Below, one piece after another: positions 1 through 5,385 of a stretch of 14,076 nucleotides of DNA; the stretch's first letter is position 1; every line of letters starts with the position of its first letter. The position numbers were made by a program, and so were the translations under genes. Source of the DNA: an uncultured Clostridia bacterium (GTDB lineage Bacteria > Bacillota > Clostridia > Oscillospirales > Oscillospiraceae). The notes below the pieces were generated by a model, which made no database searches, was not told where the DNA came from, and saw only the letters and a program-made list of their open reading frames with translations. The stretch spans positions 1 through 14,076 of the forward strand of contig CAMNHH010000048.1 of the NCBI GenBank assembly GCA_946539175.1. Direction: 5' to 3'.

Positions 1-3
1 TAG

Positions 4-96
4 CCTTATCAAGAGTGGCGGAGGGACCGGCCCTGTGAAGCCCGGCAACCTGCATCAGCAAGGTGCCAAATCCGGCGAGTAAATCGGCAGATGAGG
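4..96 (+). promoter_or_regulatory. SAM-I (S-box) riboswitch
   Basis: The stretch carries the conserved S-box core: CTTATCAAGAG at the 5' side, GAGGGACCGGCCC, TGAAGCCCGGCAACC, then GGTGCCAAATCC. The P1 helix is closed by CCTTATC (4-10) pairing with GATGAGG (90-96), including one U-G pair. The SAM-I family binds S-adenosylmethionine and turns off methionine and SAM genes. Here it sits about 60 bases before metK and is followed by an intrinsic terminator, so SAM binding should cause early termination. The promoter must lie before base 1 and is not in the window. The aptamer appears complete. Confidence 0.96.
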
Positions 97-109
97 AAGC
101 GTTTCCGTC

Positions 110-136
110 CCCTGCCGCCTTGGCAGGGCTTTTTTT
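110..136 (+). terminator. Riboswitch expression-platform terminator before metK
   Basis: CCCTGCC (110-116) and GGCAGGG (122-128) form a perfect 7-bp stem with a 5-base loop, followed by a run of seven T at 130-136: a textbook intrinsic terminator. An alternative pairing exists: GGCAG (86-90), which overlaps the 3' strand of riboswitch helix P1, can pair with CTGCC (112-116), enclosing a small GGAA/TTCC hairpin (95-98 with 103-106). That would be the antiterminator formed when SAM is low. The pairings are seen by eye; the switching is inferred from the SAM-I family. Confidence 0.93.
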
Positions 137-159
137 ATGGATGAAAGGACATTATACCA

Positions 160-1302
160 ATGTTAAAGCGAATTTTTACCTCTGAATCTGTAACCGAAGG
201 GCATCCCGACAAGGTCTGCGACCAGATCTCCGACGGCGTGCTGGACGCCATTCTGGCCCAGGACCCCATGGCCCGGGTGGCCTGTGAGACCGTGGCCGCC
301 ACCGGCATGGTGCTGGTCACCGGCGAGATCACCTGCGACTGCTACGTGGACATCGCCCAGGTGGCCCGCAGGACTCTGCTGAACATCGGCTATGACTCCG
401 CCGAGGCGGGCTTCAACGGCAACAGCTGCGCCGTCCTCACCGCCATTGACGAGCAGTCCGGGGACATCGCCATGGGCGTCAACAGCTCCTATGACGACAA
501 GTCCATCGGCGCGGGGGATCAGGGCATGATGTTCGGCTTCGCCTGCGACGAGACCAAGGAGCTGATGCCCGCCCCCATCGGCTACGCCCACAACCTGACC
601 CGGGCCCTGGCGGAGCTGCGGAAGAGCGGCGCCCTGCCCTGGCTGCGGCCCGACGGCAAGAGCCAGGTCTCCGTCCAGTACGACGATCTGGGCAACCCGG
701 AGCGGATCGACACGGTGGTGGTCTCCACCCAGCACGCGGAGTCCATCGACATCGACAGCCTGCGCCGTGCCGTCATCGAGCAGGTGATCCGGCCCAATCT
801 GCCCAAGCGGCTGCTGGACGCGGACACCAAATTCTACGTGAACCCCACCGGACGCTTCGTGCTGGGCGGTCCCGCGGCGGATTCCGGTCTCACCGGCCGG
901 AAGATCATCGTGGACACCTACGGCGGCTACGCGGCCCACGGCGGCGGCGCCTTCTCCGGCAAGGATCCCACCAAGGTGGACCGCTCCGCCGCCTACATGG
1001 CCCGCTACATGGCCAAGAATCTGGTGGCCGCGGGTCTGGCCCGGAAGTGCCAGATCGAGCTGGCCTACGCCATCGGCGTGGCCCAGCCCGTCTCCGTGCT
1101 GGTGGACAGCTACGGCACCGGCACGCTCTCCGACGGGGCCATCTCCGCCCTGGTGCGGGAGCGCTTTGACCTGCGGCCCGCCGCCATCATCGAGCGGCTG
1201 GATCTGCGGCGGCCCATCTACCAGCCCACCGCGGCCTACGGCCACTTCGGCCGCACGGATCTGGATCTGCCCTGGGAGCGGGTGGAGACAGGGCTGTTCT
1301 GA
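160..1302 (+). CDS. metK: S-adenosylmethionine synthetase
   Basis: Makes S-adenosylmethionine from methionine and ATP, releasing phosphate and pyrophosphate; cytoplasmic and normally tetrameric. At 380 residues it has about the usual length. Family motifs are all present: GHPDK (residues 14-18) in the ATP-binding N-terminal domain, the GAGDQG loop (117-122), NPTGRF (228-233), and the glycine-rich GGGAFSGKDPTKVDRS (261-276) that contains the phosphate-binding loop. The ATG at 160 is preceded by AAGGAC at a suitable distance. Its transcript begins with the SAM-I riboswitch and terminator, giving feedback control by the product. The ORF is intact and the downstream neighbour is convergent. Confidence 0.98.
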   Translation: MLKRIFTSESVTEGHPDKVCDQISDGVLDAILAQDPMARVACETVAATGMVLVTGEITCDCYVDIAQVARRTLLNIGYDSAEAGFNGNSCAVLTAIDEQSGDIAMGVNSSYDDKSIGAGDQGMMFGFACDETKELMPAPIGYAHNLTRALAELRKSGALPWLRPDGKSQVSVQYDDLGNPERIDTVVVSTQHAESIDIDSLRRAVIEQVIRPNLPKRLLDADTKFYVNPTGRFVLGGPAADSGLTGRKIIVDTYGGYAAHGGGAFSGKDPTKVDRSAAYMARYMAKNLVAAGLARKCQIELAYAIGVAQPVSVLVDSYGTGTLSDGAISALVRERFDLRPAAIIERLDLRRPIYQPTAAYGHFGRTDLDLPWERVETGLF

Positions 1303-1333
1303 TGGAGCGCAGCGGAATCGGTTCGTTGCAATA

Positions 1334-1449
1334 AGGCAATCGTAAAATAGGCAATCGTTAAAAAGGCAACAGGCAATAGGAGAACGGAAAGGAACGTCCG
1401 GTTCCTCGTCTCCTATTGCCTGTTGCCTGTTGCCTATTGCCTATTGCCT
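1334..1449. repeat. GGCAAT-family palindromic repeat, copy A
   Basis: This element fills the gap between the convergent metK and SLH genes. It begins with two 15-base direct units (1334-1348 and 1349-1363, both starting AGGCAATCGT). It then has a perfect 20-bp inverted repeat: AGGCAACAGGCAATAGGAGA at 1364-1383 against its reverse complement at 1409-1428. The 25-base centre holds a smaller GGAAC/GTTCC stem (1391-1395 with 1401-1405). The right side is five tandem heptamers, RTTGCCT, at 1415-1449. Copy B at about 11616-11739 shares GGCAATAGGAGAACG and similar flanks, so this is a dispersed family. No transposase is present. There is no T-run, so I do not call it a terminator. Confidence 0.85.
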
Positions 1450-2559
1450 GATATTCGCCGCCTCATACAGCAGCTTTGCCGCCTCCATGCGCGTCAAGGC
1501 TCCGGCGGGGGCGGCGGTGCTGGCGGGAAGGCTCTCGTCGCTGCCCAGGATCCGGGCCGTCAGCGTCCAGGCCTCCGCCCGGGTAATGGGCTCGTTGGGC
1601 CGGAACAGCAGCCCCGCCGGGCTGCTCTCCCCCCTGATCCAGCCCCGGCGCAGGGCGGAGGCCAGGTAGGGCCGCAGCCAGGAGGCCGCCTCCTCCGCGT
1701 CCGCGAAGCCGGGCTCCGGCAGGCCGATCTCCGGCTCCGCCCCGGCCAGCTCCATGACCATGGCCAGATACTCCCCTCTGGACAGGGTCCGCTCCGGGCC
1801 GAAGCTCAGCCGATCCGAGATCAGCTCGCCCCCGAAGAGCCCCGTCTCCCGGAGCCACAGGGCCTCGAACTGCTCATCCCGGTCCAGGTCCGCGAAGGTT
1901 TGGGCGTCTGTGGGCCTGCGGATGGTGATCTTCACCTCCGCGGGCTCCGACCGATTCCCCGCCTGGTCGGTGACGGTAAAGGAAAAGCTGTCCTCCCCCA
2001 CCGCGTTCTTCCGGGGCGTATAGGTGAAGCTGCCGTCCTCCGCCAGCTCTACGCTGCCCCGGCGGGGCCGGTTCTCCAGCCGAAAGCACAGCGGGCCCTC
2101 CCCCTCGTGCTCCGCCCGGAGCTGGCCCTTGTTGGGCAGGTTTCGCCAGGTCTCCAGCCGGGCGGGCTTGGCCGTCGGCGCCTGATCCTCCGTCCGCTCC
2201 AGGTGGAAGGTCAACCTGGTTTCCTCCCCCAGCTGACCCGCCTCCAGGGGCAGGAAGCAGAGCACCGCGTCCCCGCCGCCCAGGGGCTCCACCCGGATCC
2301 GGGCCAGCTCCGCCCGGGAGACCGCGTCCCCCGCCTGCAGGGCGCGGCTGCCCAGCAGCACCCGGGCGCTGCCCCGCTCCGGCAGGGCCGTCAGAAAGAT
2401 CCCCTGCAGCGCCTCCCGGCGCTCCAGCTCCGCCTGCGAGAAGCAGTAGAGGCCCGCATCCTCCTGGGCGGCGTCGGTCTCCGCGTCCGCCGCGGCAGGC
2501 AAGGCCAGGCTGCAGCAGAGGGCCAACGCCAGCAGCAAAATACAGCCGATCCGTTTCAT
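1441..2559 (-). CDS. Secreted Ig-like / S-layer homology domain protein
   Basis: A 372-residue exported protein, probably held on the cell wall. Residues 1-24 are a signal peptide (KR, then a leucine/alanine-rich core ending PAAADA). Residues about 36-122 look like one beta-rich Ig-like domain. About 155-215 is a second, with the cadherin-like pattern GSVELAEDGSFTYTP followed by DSFSFTVTDQAGN. The C-terminus carries SLH units at about 222-273 and 284-339, and a shortened third unit (about 350-369, LTRMEAAKLLYEA). SLH domains bind pyruvylated secondary wall polymers. The ATG at 2559 has a strong AAGGAGGT site just upstream. The last two codons and the TAG stop lie inside the heptamer repeat (finding below). 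It is the last gene of the minus-strand group starting at rodA. No enzymatic motif is visible, so the role is probably structural or adhesive. Confidence 0.85.
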   Translation of the reverse strand: MKRIGCILLLALALCCSLALPAAADAETDAAQEDAGLYCFSQAELERREALQGIFLTALPERGSARVLLGSRALQAGDAVSRAELARIRVEPLGGGDAVLCFLPLEAGQLGEETRLTFHLERTEDQAPTAKPARLETWRNLPNKGQLRAEHEGEGPLCFRLENRPRRGSVELAEDGSFTYTPRKNAVGEDSFSFTVTDQAGNRSEPAEVKITIRRPTDAQTFADLDRDEQFEALWLRETGLFGGELISDRLSFGPERTLSRGEYLAMVMELAGAEPEIGLPEPGFADAEEAASWLRPYLASALRRGWIRGESSPAGLLFRPNEPITRAEAWTLTARILGSDESLPASTAAPAGALTRMEAAKLLYEAANIRQ

Positions 2560-2561
2560 AA

Positions 2562-2602
2562 AAAACTACCTCCTTCGATCTAACGTCGTCGGGGGTAGTT
2601 TT
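2562..2602 (-). promoter_or_regulatory. Leader hairpin overlapping the ribosome binding site of the SLH gene
   Basis: On the minus strand AAAACTACC (2602-2594) is perfectly complementary to GGTAGTTTT (2570-2562), which ends two bases before the ATG at 2559-2557. The loop is 23 bases. The Shine-Dalgarno AAGGAGGT (about 2576-2569) is partly inside the stem, so folding could limit translation. A TATACT hexamer at 2623-2618 could be a -10 box for a transcript starting just upstream of this hairpin, but no good -35 box is present. The pairing is seen; regulation is inferred. Confidence 0.45.
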
Positions 2603-2633
2603 CGCTGTTTTCAGAAAAGTATACACAAATTTG

Positions 2634-3572
2634 TCAGGTCTTCTTCGCACCGACGCGGGCCCAGAAGGGGAAGCTCAGGGGCCAGACGGCGCCGGCGAAG
2701 ACCACCATGCAGAAATAGCGCAGGGCGTTCCAGATATAATCCTCGGAGATCAAGCCAAAGAGCTTCTTCAGCAGCACCCGGATGCCGATCAGAATGGCGA
2801 CCCCCAGCACGGCCTTGCAGATCTGGCCCGGCAGCGGGGCCTTCTCGGAGAAGCCGGTCTTCCGGTCCGCGGTGTAGGACACGACGAGGCCCAGCAGGCA
2901 GCCCAGCAGGGTCCAGGCGTTCTTCAGCCCCTCGTCATAGTTGCTGATTTGCGTGACGGGATCCATGACGCGGACCTCCGCCGGGAACTTCCAGAGGAGC
3001 AGGAAGGCCAGATAGGCCAGGGCCAGCAGGATCATGCAGCCCAAAAAGCCGTACATGAATTTTGGGCTCTCCTTGGCCCGCCGGAGGATGGGCTCCAGGG
3101 CAAAAACCAGCAGCACCGCCATGCCCAGGGCCGCGCCCACGTCGGAGGGGAAGTGGACCCCCAGGTACATGCGGGAGAAGGCCACCAGCAGGGCCAGCAG
3201 GATCAGGGTCCAGCGCAGCCAATTTCGTTTCGTGGTGCGGGCGATGCCGCAGAAGGTGCCCACGGCGTTCTGGGTGTGGCCGCTGGGGAAGGAATAGCCC
3301 GTGGCGCCGCTCTTGGCGGACTCCACCACGGTAAAGGATGGATCCTTGATCCAGGGCCGGGGCACCCGGAAGATCAGCTTCAGCCACTGGTTCAGCACCG
3401 TGCCCACGAAGCCCACGGAGAGGATGTAATAGCCCTTCCACTTGTCCACGCACCAGAACAGAATGATGGCCACGGCCATGAAGACCGTCTCCTCCCCCAG
3501 GAAGGTGATGGCCTGCATCAGCTTGTCCAGCAGCGGAAACCGGATGCCCTCCAATAGTTTCAGAATGTCCAT
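2634..3572 (-). CDS. PAP2-family integral membrane phosphatase
   Basis: A 312-residue multi-pass membrane protein with the three-part PAP2 (type 2 phosphatidic acid phosphatase) signature. The parts are KLIFRVPRP (K65 and R72), PSGH (96-99, catalytic H99) and SRMYLGVHFPSD (133-144, with R134, nucleophile H140 and D144). Such enzymes remove phosphate from lipid phosphates or diphosphates at the membrane, for example undecaprenyl pyrophosphate (BcrC/PgpB types) or phosphatidic acid; the exact substrate cannot be read here. I chose the ATG at 3572 because AGGAGG (3586-3581) lies 8 bases upstream. An in-frame extension to 3641 would translate into the dispersed repeat and adds a basic, non-membrane tail. 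The SLH gene follows after 74 bases and rodA precedes by 158 bases, all on the same strand. Being next to a peptidoglycan polymerase makes a lipid-carrier recycling role attractive but unproven. Confidence 0.88.
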   Translation of the reverse strand: MDILKLLEGIRFPLLDKLMQAITFLGEETVFMAVAIILFWCVDKWKGYYILSVGFVGTVLNQWLKLIFRVPRPWIKDPSFTVVESAKSGATGYSFPSGHTQNAVGTFCGIARTTKRNWLRWTLILLALLVAFSRMYLGVHFPSDVGAALGMAVLLVFALEPILRRAKESPKFMYGFLGCMILLALAYLAFLLLWKFPAEVRVMDPVTQISNYDEGLKNAWTLLGCLLGLVVSYTADRKTGFSEKAPLPGQICKAVLGVAILIGIRVLLKKLFGLISEDYIWNALRYFCMVVFAGAVWPLSFPFWARVGAKKT

Positions 3573-3610
3573 ATGCTTTTCCTCCTGTCGTTTTGTTCGA
3601 TGCCTCGTCC

Positions 3611-3718
3611 GTGCGGGGTGCGAGTGGGCCGATGTGGGCATACTTCGTGACGCTTCGAGTTCGGCCCCTACGGGCGGGAAATTGCGGGAGGGGGAACCCG
3701 GCCCCTACGGGCGGGCCT
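3611..3718. repeat. CCCCTACGGGCGGG-family dispersed repeat, copy A
   Basis: The core at 3626-3678 (53 bases, starting GGGCCGATGTGGGCATACTT and ending CCCCTACGGGCGGG) recurs at 13207-13259 in the same orientation with only three differences. The short block GTGCGGGGT precedes both copies. GGGCCGA near the start and TCGGCCC near the end of the core can pair. A second GGCCCCTACGGGCGGG follows at about 3703-3718. The element fills the gap between rodA and the PAP2 gene and has no coding capacity that looks real. Confidence 0.85.
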
Positions 3719-3730
3719 GGCGCCTGATCC

Positions 3731-4885
3731 CTAATACCTGGGCTGGATATACGGCGAGCGGGATTCGGGATCGGGGCGCATGTGGATGCTGGAGACCACG
3801 CCCATGGCCAGGAACACCGTGATCAGCGAGGAGCCGCCGTAGCTGACAAAGGGCAGGGTCAGGCCGATAACCGGCATCAGACCGATGCACATGCCCACGT
3901 TGATCATGATCTGGAACACCAGCATGGCGGCGATGCCCATACAGATCAGCCGGTTCATATAATTGGGGGTCTTGATGCCCACGTGGATGCAGCGCAGCAC
4001 GATGGCGCTGAGCAGCAGCAGCGTGAAGACGCAGCCCAGAATGCCCAGCTCCTCCCCGATGGCGGAGAAGATGAAGTCGGTGTGCTGGGCCGCAATGGCG
4101 TGGGCCCCCAGCATGGAGCCCTTGAACAGGCCCTGGCCGGAGATACCGCCGCCGGAGAGCATGGCGATGGAGCGGTTGGTGTCCCAGCGGATGTCCGTGC
4201 CCTCCGGGTCGATGGTGGCGTCAAAAATCAGCAGGATCCGCAGCTTCTGCCGCTCGGAGAAGAAGTATTTCCAGAGCAGAGGGAAGACCGCCGCCGCAGC
4301 CAGGGCCGCCAGCAGGAACCACCAGGCCCGGACGCCCCCCACGTAGGCCACCACCAGGAAGATGAACAGGAACACCAGGGCGGAGCCCACGTCCCGGGAG
4401 ATCACCACGATGAGGCCGATCATCAGAAGGGCCTGGAACGTGACGGAGGCCACGGACTTGAAGGAGGAGATCCTGGAGCGGTTGTTGCTCATGGTCTTAG
4501 CCATGGCGATGACAAAGGTGATCTTGCAGATCTCCGCAGGCTGGATGTAGACCGGCATGAAGGGCAGATCCAGCCAGGCCCGGTTGCCCACCTCGTCACC
4601 GACGCCCCACACCAGCAGCATGGACAGAAACAGCACGTTGAAGGCCAGCAGCAGCTCCCGGTGCTCCGCCAGGATCTCGACGTCCAGCAGGGACACGGCG
4701 ATGTAGATGGCCACCCCCAGCAGCAGGGAGGCGGACTGGACGATGAGATAGCGAGAGGAGCCGCTGTAGCGGGTGGCGCTGGCGATCACCACGATCCCGA
4801 AGAGGGTGGTGACCACGCACAAAAACAGCAGGAGCAGATCGCCCCGGCGATAGAATTCCGTTATGCCGTTCCAGATTTTCCGCAT
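3731..4885 (-). CDS. rodA: RodA/FtsW/SpoVE-family (SEDS) peptidoglycan glycosyltransferase, RodA-like
   Basis: A 384-residue polytopic membrane protein of the SEDS family, which polymerises lipid II into glycan strands together with a class B penicillin-binding protein. Family landmarks are the loop AAQHTDFIFSAIGEELGILG (about 265-284; its Asp, D270 here, matches the catalytic Asp of the family) and GLMPVIGLTLPFVSYGGSS (335-353). About ten hydrophobic segments are visible. HTDFIF and GLMP favour RodA over FtsW, but SpoVE or a divergent FtsW cannot be excluded. I chose the ATG at 4885 because GGGAGG (4899-4894) lies 8 bases upstream; an in-frame TTG at 4918 would add 11 residues with no better site. 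The stop at 3731 abuts the dispersed repeat. It is first in a likely minus-strand transcript with the PAP2 and SLH genes. Confidence 0.9.
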   Translation of the reverse strand: MRKIWNGITEFYRRGDLLLLFLCVVTTLFGIVVIASATRYSGSSRYLIVQSASLLLGVAIYIAVSLLDVEILAEHRELLLAFNVLFLSMLLVWGVGDEVGNRAWLDLPFMPVYIQPAEICKITFVIAMAKTMSNNRSRISSFKSVASVTFQALLMIGLIVVISRDVGSALVFLFIFLVVAYVGGVRAWWFLLAALAAAAVFPLLWKYFFSERQKLRILLIFDATIDPEGTDIRWDTNRSIAMLSGGGISGQGLFKGSMLGAHAIAAQHTDFIFSAIGEELGILGCVFTLLLLSAIVLRCIHVGIKTPNYMNRLICMGIAAMLVFQIMINVGMCIGLMPVIGLTLPFVSYGGSSLITVFLAMGVVSSIHMRPDPESRSPYIQPRY

Positions 4886-4939
4886 CGGCCGCGCCTCCCT
4901 CCGGAATGCAAGCTGCAAACTGTTGTGGCTCGTTTTGTT

Positions 4940-4968
4940 ATTATAGCATTTTTTTCGGGACCTGTAAA
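4940..4968 (-). promoter_or_regulatory. Promoter of the rodA - PAP2 - SLH group
   Basis: Read on the minus strand: TTTACA (4968-4963), a 17-base spacer, and a perfect TATAAT (4945-4940). This closely matches the housekeeping sigma-A consensus. It would start transcription near 4933, about 48 bases before the rodA ATG at 4885. No other promoter this good is visible before the two downstream genes. Confidence 0.8.
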
Positions 4969-4984
4969 GGGGAAAGTTCCGCCG

Positions 4985-5335
4985 TTCCCCGCCCGGGGGC
5001 GGGAATGAATCATGAATAATGAATCGTGAATCATTGTGGTGTTTTCAAATTGCCATTTGAAAACCTTGAAATTGGGGACGGAAACGGAACAAAAAGCATG
5101 TAGGGACGCGCCTTGCCCGTCCGGTCCGGCTTGGCCGGACAATTTGCCGCAGGCAAATCCGGTGCCGCTGCGATATACAGAAACGATCCGACATTCGGTA
5201 CGCTGCCGGATCGGCTGCTGCCGCATCCGATTGTTTGCTGCGCAAACCGGACGAGCAGGGCTCGTCCCTACGGCAAATTTGGCGGGCGGGGGCTCCGTGG
5301 CGAGCAATGCTCGCCGCTACGGGCGGGTCTGATCC
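4985..5335. repeat. Intergenic palindrome cluster between the 2018-aa gene and rodA
   Basis: This gene-free stretch is made almost entirely of small repeats. There is a GC-rich hairpin at 4985-5005, and a 14-base direct repeat TGAATCATGAATAA/TGAATCGTGAATCA at 5006-5033. A perfect 10-bp hairpin GTTTTCAAAT/ATTTGAAAAC follows at 5041-5064. A block bounded by 9-base inverted ends GTAGGGACG (5100-5108) and CGTCCCTAC (5263-5271) contains several triloop hairpins (5104-5122 imperfect, 5124-5140, 5142-5158, 5233-5247, 5249-5267) and a CGATCCG/CGGATCG pair (5184-5190 with 5207-5213). A further hairpin at 5299-5315 precedes a CTACGGGCGGG tail like the family at 3611-3718. Short ORFs crossing it look spurious. 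Confidence 0.8.
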
Positions 5336-5343
5336 CTGGTACG

Positions 5344-5374
5344 AAAAAGCGGGGCCCTCCTGCGAGGGCCCCGC
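5344..5374 (-). terminator. Intrinsic terminator of the 2018-aa gene
   Basis: An 11-bp perfect stem, GCGGGGCCCTC (5349-5359) with GAGGGCCCCGC (5364-5374), has a 4-base loop. On the minus strand it is followed by five T (5348-5344). It begins 12 bases past the stop codon at 5386, which is normal for a Rho-independent terminator of that gene. Confidence 0.92.
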
Positions 5375-5385
5375 GGGGATGATGC

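Noticed and set aside
163..1245. A 360-residue open frame antisense to metK
   Set aside because: Low-complexity Gly/Val/His composition and overlap with a fully conserved metK; a GC-driven shadow.
1364..1428. Bidirectional terminator between metK and the SLH gene
   Set aside because: The 20-bp stem is strong, but no T-run follows on either strand, and the sequence belongs to a dispersed repeat family.
1334..1449. CRISPR array
   Set aside because: The repeats are 7- and 15-base tandem units without unique spacers, and no cas gene is nearby.
2618..2623. Independent promoter for the SLH gene
   Set aside because: TATACT is present on the minus strand, but the hexamers 16-18 bases upstream do not resemble TTGACA, so it is mentioned only as a possibility.
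2631..3557. A 308-residue plus-strand open frame over the PAP2 gene
   Set aside because: Gln/His/Gly-rich shadow with no motif; the minus strand has the complete PAP2 signature and an AGGAGG site.
3573..3641. Longer start for the PAP2 protein at 3641
   Set aside because: The added 23 residues are basic and translate part of the dispersed repeat; the internal ATG at 3572 has a correctly placed AGGAGG.
4861..5332. Short open frames of 60-150 residues crossing the palindrome cluster
   Set aside because: They run across hairpin repeats, have no ribosome sites or recognisable domains, and overlap on both strands.
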